The notes under the pieces were generated by a model. It searched no databases. It was given only the letters and a program-made list of their open reading frames with translations, and was not told the origin of the DNA. The translations under genes were made by a program, and so were the position numbers. This document shows positions 44,909-56,200 of a stretch of 64,000 bases of DNA, piece by piece. How positions within the stretch are numbered: the stretch's first letter is position 1; every line of letters begins with the position of its first letter. Origin of the DNA: Scedosporium boydii (lineage: Eukaryota; Ascomycota; Sordariomycetes; Microascales; Microascaceae); contig NJFT01000205.1 of the NCBI GenBank assembly GCA_002221725.1, forward strand, positions 1 to 64,000, in the 5' to 3' direction.

Positions 44909-46469
44909 GGTGTATGGTTATTTCTATATCAGGGTCGGGCGGAATATTGATTTCGAGAAGTGGCAATGGCAACAAGCACCAGGGAATTGCTGGTGAGGTT
45001 TTGATGGTTTATATGAAAATACGACAAGAAAAACGGAGCAGGACAAGTCACGGTCCCGAAGCACAGAGGACAGAACCACAACAAAATTAGGAAGGAATCA
45101 CGAAATGATTCTACTGAAGAGCTAGAAGAACAGCTCGAGTCAGGGAGAGGCTTGGAGAAGAGCGGTGGAGGAGGCGGGAATCAAGCAGGCAGAGCAGCCT
45201 TTAATATATACACAGCCTACCTAGAGACAAGAAACAGACATACATACAGCTATCTCGAGCGGGCAACGACCAACGCAGGATTGGACGACATGTCACTTTT
45301 CACTCATGGTGTGTAAGACAAGGAGCAAAGGTGGGATGTCAATGAGGGGTACAATTGGGGGAGAGCATAACCGAAGAGGGAGCGTGTCTCCGGGGGGGGG
45401 CGAAAGTGGATGGAGATGCACTCAAGAGTATGGCAGCAAAAAGAGGAGCTCGACGTGGAAACAGCGGGATACGGTAACATCTGACATCTGATAGAGGCGC
45501 ATTGGACCCCAGGAGCGGGGCATGACAGGGCAGATCCATCTCGACATCATTAGATGCTACCCCAGAGGAGCTCTCTACGAGGTAGAGCGAATGAGGCCCG
45601 TCTCTGAGCCGACGCGGTTCGGATAGGAACCAGTCAATGCAGATGCAGAGCGGACAAGTCCGAGTCTCCCACGCAGGACACAGGGCTGACAGAGAAATCA
45701 GGGGAAAGCGCCGATAACAGCAGTTCCAATCAGATTCTCCAGATCCCTAAGCAGCTCCGAAATCGTACAAAAGGGCGGAGATCAAGGGACTTTCTGGGAA
45801 TTGCAGAGGGGACGAAAACGAGCCAATGGCAACATCGTCCGGGACAGGCACGACCTGCTCAGCCTACCTGTGTTCCCACACTGAACTGAAGTATCGACGA
45901 TGATGGCCACCCTTCCGGCTCCGTAAGGTTGGACAATGGGAGCCCATTGTTTCCCATCCACTTCCCGGCTAATGTCCTCGAGCGAACCACTGAGATTCGA
46001 CAATTCGCCTGGACCCAGCCAGCCGCTGGCCCTACCCATCCCGCTAACGTTGTATGATATGCATGGTGCTGAGCTCTCCTCCTTGTGATCCAATCATAGC
46101 GGCGGCAATACACACGAATTCGCGTCTTATTGGTTCGTGAACGAGAGCTTGCCTGGGAGGGCTGAGGCGGAGCATGACCTTTTGACTAGGGGCCCTGCAA
46201 CTCGGTACGAAGCTCCTGTAAGCAGGGAATAGGGGAGAGCATTGAGCACGTCTTCTTTGCACATTCTTTTTTTATTTCGATTTCTTTTTCGGCCCGCGAC
46301 GGGACGAAGTTGAAGACGTATGCATGGGCTGTGCTCGGATCCTGCGGGTTTGGGGCGTTAGCGTTGGATGTTTCGCCCGCTAGGCAGACGGACGATCGAC
46401 ACCGACTTGGTGCATTGTTCAACTGCTGGATTCAACTGTGCTGGATCTGTACTTTTGTGGGGGTCAGTG

Positions 46470-46502
46470 GTAGGATGGTAGAATGGTAGAATGGTAGAAT
46501 GG
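46470..46502. repeat. octamer microsatellite (TAGAATGG)4
   Basis: Four tandem copies, the first with a single change (TAGGATGG). Confidence 0.9.
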
Positions 46503-47154
46503 ACAAAGTACGAACTGTTGGAAGGGGAAAGACGGAGAGATCGATCTGACCTGTCTCTCGTCAAGCAGGGGTGGTGATCCAAGAATAAGCAATGGGACGT
46601 GCCGGATTGGTCCGATTGCAGTTATTCTGGGCGAGGACTGTTGAGAGATCTTCGCTCACGACTTTGTATTCCATCTCCAGCATGTTTCTCACAAGTTTCT
46701 TTCAAGGGATCCTGAACGAATCACCTCCCGAGTGTTAAGGAAATGGATAAAAGAAGAATAAAAAGAAGGACTCACGAATTGAGAAAGAAACGCGCAGTGA
46801 GAAAAGATTAAGAAATAAAATAAAAATAAATAAATAAATAAAAACAAAAAGCTCGCTCGCGGGTCGCTCCCAGGATCGAATCCGGGAGCTTCCCACGAGC
46901 TACGAAAATTTGCAATTTTCTAACCTTCTGAGCGCTCCAATGACCACTTGGCCACTAGTTGTAGTGTCACCACTACTTGAGCTGCTCGGTTGGAAGTTCT
47001 TGCCGTGTCCTCGTATATGAAGGATGTGAAGTTGAGAGAACGAAATCGTGGGAAGGTGCGACTTGGGCTTGCAAAAACAGACACACATCGTGACTTGGAA
47101 GCAGCTTAAGGAGTCCTCGAACGGAAAGCTGTGTCGATTACACCCAACTGATAA

Positions 47155-47178
47155 ATCATCATCATCATCATCATCATC
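47155..47178. repeat. trinucleotide microsatellite (ATC)8
   Basis: Eight perfect copies of ATC in non-coding sequence. Confidence 0.95.
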
Positions 47179-47332
47179 TCATCGCCATTGCTCATTACCT
47201 TGCCGTCCTCCAGGTCTATGGCTCTGGTACGATCCGAGACTATATCCTCTATAATCCAGTTGCGGATCGCATGGTTTATACTCAGGCTTTCTCTTCTGCA
47301 ATATTCGTCTTCGAGAACTGTGTTTAGCCCCC

Positions 47333-48220
47333 CTAGACTATGGCTCGAGCCAAGAATGCTCGAATATCGTCTACTTCCTCCGGGACTTTCAGCCAGTGGC
47401 CCTCCTGCTCAGCGCCAGAGTAGTCTCTCCACTCCACCTCAAATCCGATCGAGGAGAGCACTCTCGCCGCCTCCCGCCCGAGCTCCACGTCTACGTAGGC
47501 ATCATCTGATCCATGGCCCATGAGCACGGGTGTGCGTAAGAGAGAATGTGCCCAATTTGCCTCCTGGAGGCCGTCTCTCAAAGGAGCGACCATCTCTTCA
47601 ACAAAGTCGCGGAAGTTATCGCCTGTGGTTCGTAGCGGAGAGGCATTTCTGGGGTGTTTGGACAGGATAGTCTTTAGGTCTGCGGCGAACGGAAGCCATG
47701 TGCTCACACCTATGAATGCGCAAAGCTTCTGCGCCAGCGCTAGTGGTCTCGGGTAACAGAGAAGCGTCCACATCGCCATGGTGCCGCCCTGACTTATGCC
47801 CCCGAGAATGATCCCTTTCTCCGACCCCTCACCTAACAGCCTGATTTCCTCATCTACTACCTCGCGGAGGTAGGTCATCGATTCCCTGATTCCCGGGACT
47901 TGCAGATCCTGTCTAGCCGTGGTGTCGGTCAAGGAATGTGCCTCGAACCATGCCGGCATGGACTCTTGGAAAGTAATGCTCCAGCGCTCCTTGGATGACG
48001 GAAACACCCACCGCCAGCCTGAGAACTCGTCCCGTAGCGACTTGCCGTTAGACAAATTCGACGCGAAGAGTTCCTCGGCGAATTCCTCGCCGGAGCTCCC
48101 CAGACCATGGAGCAGGATGGCGGTATGTGTGTGCTCGGTTCGAGGCTCGACGAGGTGGAGCGGCCCGAAGGAGTCGCCGACTTCGATCTGGCTGTTCTCG
48201 GTGGGCTGCAGTTGATCCAT
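47333..48220 (-). CDS. acyl-protein-thioesterase/phospholipase-carboxylesterase-like hydrolase
   Basis: An intron-free alpha/beta hydrolase of about 295 residues. The N-terminal strand and oxyanion region are AILLHGLGSSGEEFAEE. The nucleophile elbow is LGGISQGGTMAMW, the pattern G-x-S-x-G of acyl-protein thioesterase 1. The catalytic Asp lies in MGHGSDDAYVDV and the His in QEGHWLKVPEE. The region VFPSSKERWS and MPAWFEAHS (compare MPxWFD in APT1) supports assignment to this family. Members remove palmitoyl groups from proteins or hydrolyse small esters in the cytosol. I start at 48220 (MDQLQPTENS..); an in-frame ATG at 48247 would add nine hydrophobic residues. It lies beside the psi-factor oxygenase but no functional link is implied. 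Confidence 0.87.
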   Translation of the reverse strand: MDQLQPTENSQIEVGDSFGPLHLVEPRTEHTHTAILLHGLGSSGEEFAEELFASNLSNGKSLRDEFSGWRWVFPSSKERWSITFQESMPAWFEAHSLTDTTARQDLQVPGIRESMTYLREVVDEEIRLLGEGSEKGIILGGISQGGTMAMWTLLCYPRPLALAQKLCAFIGVSTWLPFAADLKTILSKHPRNASPLRTTGDNFRDFVEEMVAPLRDGLQEANWAHSLLRTPVLMGHGSDDAYVDVELGREAARVLSSIGFEVEWRDYSGAEQEGHWLKVPEEVDDIRAFLARAIV

Positions 48221-49304
48221 ATTAAGGAAGAAAGAAATGGCAATCACCTTGTTTCCCTTTGAACCGGGTATCTAAGTCGAGAAACCTAAGAGTGCCCAAT
48301 TTCGTCCGAGCCAGAATTGTCAGTGTGTGTGGGGGGGCACAATGGTGGAACACCTAATTCAAAGCACATTGGATATCATCATCGCCTTAAGCCCGGCAGG
48401 TACTCGAGACTCTCGTCACAAAAGTTCTATTCCCAACCCCCCCAAAAAAAAAAAAATAAAAATAAAAAATAAAGATAAATAATAATAAATAAAATAAATA
48501 ATAAAAAAATAAAAAATAAAAAATAAGAAAAAAAATTTTTCATCCATCCTTTGTTGCATGAGCAGACAGTCTTCAACTTCATTTCCTCTTCGCGCCAGTC
48601 GAGCCTTGATTGATTACGTCTGGATGGTGAATCCTGAAAGAAGAGATGCTAGAATATATGCTAGAATATTAAGTGATGGCGCAAGGAAGTTAATGAGGGG
48701 GAAAGAACACGATGAGATGAACATGCCGACAAGTTACCGTTCACAAGTCTAAAGGTGTTTGAATCTTTGAATCTTTGAATCTTTGAATCTTGGGTAAGTG
48801 GGAAAGGCTGTCCTCATCTTGTTTCACACAAAACTCGCGCTTTCTAGGGAAAACGCAATGGCTCTTCGTGTAGATTCTGAGTTGCCCAATCTCCTCGACT
48901 CATCTCTAGAGATTGCTATCCTAGTCTTCTTTCTTCTTGTTGAGACTAGCCTGTTTCTTCGTCTACATGAAGAAGATAGGCTCGTTTTACTTTAGACTCT
49001 ACCTGTCCTTGTTCCTTGAGCTTATCTCGCAATAACATGAGACGATAAGTAGTTCATTAAATGCCGCCGAGAATCCGTGCTATCTTGCCCAGTATTTCTG
49101 GGAAGTCAAATTGTTTGAGAAGATCAAGAAAACATTGAAAGCTTTGCAGCACCTCGGACAACGTTAGTGATGTCGTTGTGGAGTATTGTTATGACTCCAT
49201 CTTCGATTCTCCTCGAACCTTTCGACCGCCGTTGCGTGGCATCATCTCGAGGTTCTTCCACCCTTTCCTTAGTAATACTACTGACATTATTTCAGATTGA
49301 TGAA
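48221..49304. other. intergenic, A-rich and repetitive, no gene seen
   Basis: 48440-48540 is a long A-rich tract with interspersed T, and 48758-48790 is an octamer repeat. The short frames here have no coding character. Confidence 0.55.
48758..48790. repeat. octamer microsatellite (TTTGAATC)4
   Basis: About four tandem copies of TTTGAATC in non-coding DNA. Confidence 0.9.
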
Positions 49305-52300
49305 TTAAGCTTGGGCAATCCAAGGATGCTCTAGACATTGCCGCGCCGTGTACCGGCGTTTAGGGTCAACGACAAGCATGCTGTCTATCAAATCGAGACC
49401 AGGATCCCCGACATGGTTCCAATAGGGTGATGGATAATCAAACTTGCCGCCTCGGATCTGTTGAATAAGGGTGTAGGGAAACTCCGGAGAGTAGAGCTCA
49501 TCTGAAAAGGGCGGGAAGCCACAGAGACAAATGTAGAGGACAACTCCTGTTGACCATATATCCACTGCAGAATTGTATCTGCGGAGTACAGCATCTTGAA
49601 GTATCTCTGGCGCAACATCTATATCGCCTTATTAGAATAGGTAAAGAGGGTAGGTAAGAGGGTATGTAGTAGACTAACATGACAGGGTTCCACACAACGT
49701 ATCAAGAAAGCTCTCTTCGTGATCTTCCGTATTCGTGGAATCGAGTTTGGCGGACAGATTAAAATCCACCAACTTTATCTTCAACTTGTTGCCTATTAAG
49801 ATGTTCTCGGGTTTTACATCCCTATGGACCCAGGATTGCTTGTGCTTTCCTCGAGAGTGACACTTTAGCATCAAGGGGCAGAAGCATGAAGTCATGTCGC
49901 CATAGCTTGGGGTCCAACCTCAAAGCCTACTTACCAGAAACTCTAGAGCTAAAAGAAGCTGCGAAATGACTGTGCGGGCCACAGACTCGGTCAAGTACCC
50001 GCTGACGACGACGAAGTCGAAAAGAGATTGCCCTTTGCCGAGATATTCCATGACTATAAAGATACCGTCCTAACTGTCCTCTAGGATTACGTCCACCATT
50101 CTGACGATATTGTCGTGCTTCAGCGCCTTCAGCGCTAATATTTCAGCACGGACGTCGTCAACAAACGGATGTTTCCAGCATTTGACAGCGTACAGGAGGT
50201 CTGTAATGCGGTTACGGCAGAGGTAAACTTCAGAAAAACTGCCGCGGCCTACCAGCTCTAAAACGTCGTATCGTCTGCGAAACCCACGGGTGTAGTTCAG
50301 ATTGCTCAATACCTCCTCGGCGTCATGCCCGCGAACGCCGGCTGGGTGTTCTGCCGAAGATGAGGACGGCGCCTCACTCAAGTCCTCGAGGAAGCTATCT
50401 TGCGGGCCCCGGTCCTCTCGCTTCAATCCACCCCTTGCAACGGCTTTATAATCCAGAATGAGACGCTTTACTAAAGATGCAAACCCTCTGTTTGCGGCGA
50501 CAGCCCATGCACGCCTTCCGGGTCCAGTTGCTGGCAGAACGGCCCCTCTGTCTGCCAGATAAAGAGCAATGTCCTCCAGGCCACGCTGGGTAGCGAGTGT
50601 AAGAGCTGAGTAGCCCCCGCTCGATACGGCGTTCACATCTGCTCCGGCCTCGACCAGCAATTGCACAATTTCCAAGTTTCCTCCTATAGCACCAGACATG
50701 AGAATTGGCCAGTCTGGGTTGGCTTGGAGTGTGATTTTCGCACCGCTTGCTAGTAATTTCTTTACTAAAGCAGCATTGCCAGTATATGCTGCCCGTTCGA
50801 TGGCGGTCTCCCTCGTGGCGTCAAGGCAATCTATATCTGCTCCTAGGGATAGCAACTCGGCAACACTAGACAAGTGGCCGAGTCTAGCGGCCCTCAAAAG
50901 CGGAGTCTCGTTGTCAGTGCCGGAAGCCTCAAGGGAGTGGCCAGCATGCACCAGCTTCCTCAGCAATGCGGGGATATCGAAGGAGGCCGCCAAGACTATA
51001 GCTGGAACGTTACGGGGATATTCCCGGCTCCAGTTGTCATATCTCTGCCTTGAAACGCTATATGCCTGGTTTGTAGCGCACACAGCAGCGTCATTTCGGG
51101 CAAAGGTCGCAAAGTCATCCCGGCCCCAGTATCGAGCTGCATAGTCGAAGAGGGGATATTGGTCTAGGCGCGCAGCCAGCTCCGCATCTGACTCGCAGGA
51201 TCCAGTAGAAAAGTTTGGTAGGCTGAGATATTTGAGACAAATGGAGGCCATGCTAGTCTTTGTGCGGCCTATATCCTGGGAGAATTTGTCCTGTAAAAAC
51301 TGACTGGCTGTGTAATGGATGAGCTGGACCGAATTGGAAGATCCTTCGGTAACCACAAGACCTTTGCAGACACCAATGAGGATTTCCTCATCAGGCAGGT
51401 CTTCATCACCAACATACGTCTCCGGTTCTGAATAGAGAATTGCATACATGTGCTGTAAGTCTTGGACTGTCAATATGCGTTTCCCACATAGAATCCAAAG
51501 CAGGACGGTGTGCGCTAATGCTGCATCTTCTTCTCCTTGACCTTGAATTCGGACAAGCGCTTCTTCGTAAGAAGCGTCGAGGGTCTTTGGTAGGGTATGG
51601 AGGGAGGATCGGATATCTTTCGTGTTAGTTTTCTTGATAGCGACTGGACATGCAGGGCCGCTAAAAGGAACCTTGTTTAATTTAGTTAATTTGACAGAGG
51701 AGGACTAGAAAAGAGGCCGGCCAGTTACTTACATTCCACGGCATTCATTCGTAATAACCTCAACGACTTGTTCTCCAAGCTTAGCATCTAAGCGAATATG
51801 TCTTGAAAGCCTAGGCTCCCTCTGCACCTGCGACTTGACAAATAGAGCGATATCGTCCTTTGGAGCCGAGATTTCCAACCTAACACATCTTTCGATCCCC
51901 TTGAAGGTTCTCATGAATGTCATGGAAAATCGAGATGTACAGAGTAGTTTGATATTCGTCCCCAGGGCTAGAATATCTAACGCAAACTGTGCGGCAGTAT
52001 CCTCAATTTCGGAGAGTTCGTCTAGGGCATCGATGACAATGTATACTCGATGGAAGCCGGTGCATAACTTCTTCAACAGGACTTTGATGTCTGAGATTAA
52101 TGGGACGGTACCGCGTTCAATAAAAGCTTTATAAAGGGATACCACCTCTGTCGGAAGCCCTGCGTCTTCGTTGGTCGAAAGTTTGAGGATCTGCTTTGCG
52201 ATGGAACGGAGAAACTCTCCAGGTGTCTGCGATGACCTTTCCCTATAATCACAGTACGCGTACACTAGGGCAGACTTGCTCGCTTCCCTTGCTTCCGTCG

Positions 52301-53203
52301 TGTTGTCCAGCAATTTGCTGATAATCACAGAGCTATTGCAAAGGTGCCTGAGTATCAGTCTATTTCTTCAGTATACCCGGTATACTCACGCGACGCATGT
52401 CTTCCCAGCTCCGGCTAACAGTAGCAGATAGTATTAGTAAACGGGGCGATGACGGATAAGTAGCAAGGCAGTTTCATACGTATGCCTGGGCACCAGAGTG
52501 TGGTCTTATCACCTGCCACCCAATCGAGGTATATTGGATCATGCAGAATCCATTCGCCAGTACCAGGCTCTACTCGATCAAGAATGGAAGCATGCTTAGA
52601 TTGAAAGTCCAACGTGCTAATCCAGGATAATATCTTGTCGGCTTCTGCGTTCTCTTTCTCAAGTCGCATATCACCCATCCTGTTGGCTATGCTATCAATC
52701 TTCGAGTTCCCGAACTTAACTAACGAGCTACAAGGTTTTTAGTGTTTGATGCAGCCGATCGTACCGAAGGTAACGATTTCATGTTGTAGCCTACATTAAG
52801 TCATTTTGCAAGATGAGGTTGAAGTGGGATTTTATCCGCTCCATCAAATTGAAAAGTTCAGTGACGTCCTTCTTCGTGAACGGCCAGAGTAGGGTAGAGG
52901 CTTTCCCACTACTTAATTTTCTCGTGACCTCCTCGAGGGTGCTCTCTTGAGAAGTGCAAGCGGGCCGTCGGGAGCAACAAGGGAGACCAACGCTCCAGGT
53001 TTGAGAGCTTCTTCGCTCGCAACGTCGACGTCTTCGACCCGATCTCGTATCATCTCAAGAAGACACATGGTAGTCCGAAGTTCGTCTCGAAGACGAGTCC
53101 GATCGGAAGCCCCACGTTTAACATCTCGGAGATATTGGGCCGTCTTCGCGGCGACCTGAAGGATAGCCACGATGCTCGCGGCGACACTAAGGGGGTCCGC
53201 CAT
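49305..53203 (-). pseudogene. STAND gene: Helo-like N-domain - NACHT - ankyrin - protein kinase, with disabling lesions
   Basis: From 53203 the minus strand encodes, in order: a fungal STAND N-terminal domain (MADPLSVAASIVAILQVAAK..), a NACHT NTPase (Walker A GIPGAGKT after splicing, Walker B VYIVIDALDELSE), about six ankyrin repeats, and a Ser/Thr kinase. The kinase has a glycine loop GRGSFSEV, lysine in YAVKCW, HRDVKPEN, APE in YVAPEIL, and a C-lobe resembling CHK2/Rad53 kinases. Introns fit standard signals. Lesions: a frameshift near 52937-52942 inside the N-domain; a second in the A-run at 51629-51632, where MFLLAALHVQSLSRK continues in another frame; an in-frame TAG at 50070-50072 between kinase blocks LEDS and DGIFIVMEYL; and DFG replaced by DFN (49758-49766). 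Alternative splicing could hide the second lesion, not the amber codon. It is probably a recently inactivated gene. Confidence 0.8.
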
Positions 53204-56200
53204 GGGTCAATATTGACTCGATATTATTGAGGAAAAGCATGCCCTGTGATCAGGATGAACAAGTCCTAAATGAGGAGGATTGAGGTGTTAATCAACCGTT
53301 CGACGGAAAGCCACCAAGAATGTTGGGTCTTCCCCCGCAGCCCGCGAGGCTCCGTAGATGCGTGACTAGGCAACTGCCACGGGTGGCATTGCTGTGGCGA
53401 AGCCAGCACTGGCGTGGCATATCGCAGCAAACACTTAGGTAAGTGAGGTCTGATCAAAGATGATCAATTCAGGAAAGGCCAAACCAGGGAAACCCCTCGT
53501 TGGTCGACAAAAAGGCCATGCCTCAAGCCTGGCCAACGGATGACCACCCTCCCCATTCGCGGGTGGTCTTCCCAACTGGCCAGGTCACCGCCCATTCCAA
53601 AACAACGGGCTACTTGCACTGGAGGAAGCGCCGGGTGCCATAGGACTGGCCCAAGGTGTGGCCGCTCTATGTGGCCGCCCAGTTGAGGGGCCGGCGGGGA
53701 GTGGGTGAAGGTTGATTCTGGGTTGTCTGGAGCATCATGCGGTGGATTGATAGCATTATTCATTATTATACAGGGCATCGCTGAAGTTTGAATATGAAAT
53801 TAATTTTAAAAGTTGAATTTCTTTTATTCGCAGGCGGCTGTAGTTTCTTCATGTTCATGAAGCCGAGGACGCGAGGATGGCCGGACGTGAGCGGGTCGAA
53901 GAAGAGGTGGTCCATGTCTGACAGGACATGACCGTCCATCAAAGCAGCTCGGTTACCTGCCTGCCGGTGCATTGGCCTGTCCCAGTAGAGCCTGGCCAAT
54001 GGTGGTGGAATCTGTCCAGGCGGTTATATGTTGGATGATAAGAGTTCAATGAGGAGTGTGGTTCGGAGCTCATGTCATGGTTTGACGGAGCCTGGCGCCG
54101 ATGAGCGCCCGGTCAGAGGAAGCTAAGTCGACTCTAATTTTCACAGAGCTTCGAAATCGAGTACTTCGTAGCTTCGAGCTTCACTGCTTGTGCAGAGCGA
54201 AGGAAAATTGGTCGGAAACTGGACAGAAGAAGTAAAGGAAAAATTATGACCAAGTCCTGGCGAAAAAGCTGTTCCTTTTCCAAACATTCGTTACGGGCAG
54301 TAGTTGGTGATTGATTCTCCAACCCAACCAGCTTCCGTGAATCGATTCTGAACCCGACCAGGGAGCTTGTCGGTTTATGAATTAGACCGACATCGTGAAT
54401 TGGCGGGTATTGGCCAGTAGATGGGGGATCAATGTGATGGAGGATGAAGTAGAGATGTGCTGTGTCTTGGTCAATGGAGTATGTCGTGAACGAAGTACAA
54501 TTGAGATTTGGATGTACCTCGGTATTTCCTGTACTTTTTACCCTTTTTTTTTCACCTTGGGTCACTTCGCTTCATTCCTTCATTCGTTTCTGTCCTCTCA
54601 TTCGGCGCAGGTTCCAGCTTCAGCTTGCTTCTGGCAAGTGGAGTCCGAGAAAGGAGAGAAGATTCAAGTGATTCAAGCCATTTAAATCCCGGCACGCGTC
54701 GTGCATATGGAAATCCGAGGTCCCGGACTTTCCAGCCAGTGTTTCGTCGCGATGAGGATAAATGAGTGGGGAGCGGTTCGGAAATCAGAATTTTGGTGGC
54801 GTCCTGGTATCCTCCATGCCCCCGTGTCGCCATGTCAGGGTTGGAGATCGATACAAGATCTTGACGCCAGAATCCCTGCTGTCAGAAAGTAACTCTTCTC
54901 CAGAGTTTTGAGCTAGGGCTGTCAATGACTTTAAGTATCTGTTCATCTTTTTCCATTTTAGCTTGACAAGTATTAATCTCTCGCAAACAAGTCTGGTTCT
55001 AAAGTTCCAATTCTAAACTAAATCAATGGAGAATGGGAGCCTCGTTTCCCAACACGTTTCGATTGGTCTGCATACTCTTAAAGTTGGAGATGAAGACTTC
55101 TTCGACACTTCCCATTGACCGGGGCTTAATGAGAAACAAGGTTCAGGGTTATGGTTATTCTTGTTCTCAGAGTCATGTCATCATCATTCCTCTCATCCCT
55201 TGCTCTTTCTCTCCGTCATAGTACGAGGGAGGACAGAACTGCACGGGGAAGGGGGGAACAAGTGAGAGAGACCAATACTCAAGCTCAGGCAGCCCCCTGA
55301 TCCTGAACCGATGGTACAACTGTAAGAGGGGTCCGACACCTGTACGATATGAGCTCACATAGGATGATGCATGCTGTACGCCGTACGTCTGTCCTGCCTC
55401 ACCTCGAGCAAATCAGACAGGCGCCTGCGATTTCGCATGAATTTGAAGCTGCCGAGAGCTGTCATCACTGGTCGGCGCAAGGTAATTGAGGGTCTCACTA
55501 GTCGCTAGGGGGTCTCTTCGCAAGCTTCGCACATAATCACTTCGTACGAATCCAGCTGCGTTTCTGGGCTTTTGTATCTGCTCAATGCCGATTCCGCGGC
55601 ACAGCTTAATAGAGGTCTGGCGATCAAGCGGTAACAGACTGTACCTGGCTGGCTCGATACTCGGCCGCCTGCATAAGATCTTGGAATCAATTCGTGAATT
55701 CGAGGAGGCAGTGTCATTTCGGAAGTACGGTGTCGTGCGAGAATCCTCAGTACCTGGAATTAGCAAATGTCTCACTCGACAGAATCGAACGGTACAACTG
55801 GAGAGGGCCGGCGATAATTCCTTTTCTTCTTCTGCGCTATTGCTGCAGGTATCACTTCTGTCTGTCCCTCTCGTAGGCTCTCGTAGGCTCTCGATGAGCC
55901 CCGCTCTCGATTTCTGGTCTGGTCTGGTCCTGCAGCTTGCCATCCACCTTCTTATGCTTGATGCTCTTTGTCCTCTGCTGCCTGTTCTGTTTGAAGCCTG
56001 GAGACGTGAGCGCCACTCAATTCGCTTCGCCCTGCTTCGGCCATCCCTCAATTGCGTTTCTGCAACCAAATTTCTGCTGGCGATGCCCGGACTCCTGCCA
56101 AACCGGCGGCGAGTCTGAATCCACAGCGTCTACTCTGACATCTCTGCATAACTTGCATTGAACTGGCCCTTGATGGCTCCTGCCCTACTGGCTCGCACAT

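Larger units (their letters stand above)
44909..47332. other. 2.4-kb intergenic region, no gene seen
   Basis: This is the promoter side of the dioxygenase and the 3' flank of the thioesterase-like gene. It holds an octamer repeat (46470-46502), an ATC microsatellite (47155-47178), an A-rich block at 46805-46850 and a doubtful tRNA-like element (see rejected items). No protein gene is convincing. Confidence 0.5.

Noticed and set aside
46858..46975. Possible tRNA gene on the minus strand with a perfect A-box (TGGCCAAGTGG) and a T-run terminator
   Set aside because: The candidate acceptor strands do not pair and the T-arm does not fit a normal seven-base loop, so no complete cloverleaf or anticodon could be assigned.
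55413..56118. Overlapping open frames on both strands
   Set aside because: Each is the complement of the other, codon patterns are weak and there is no conserved motif.
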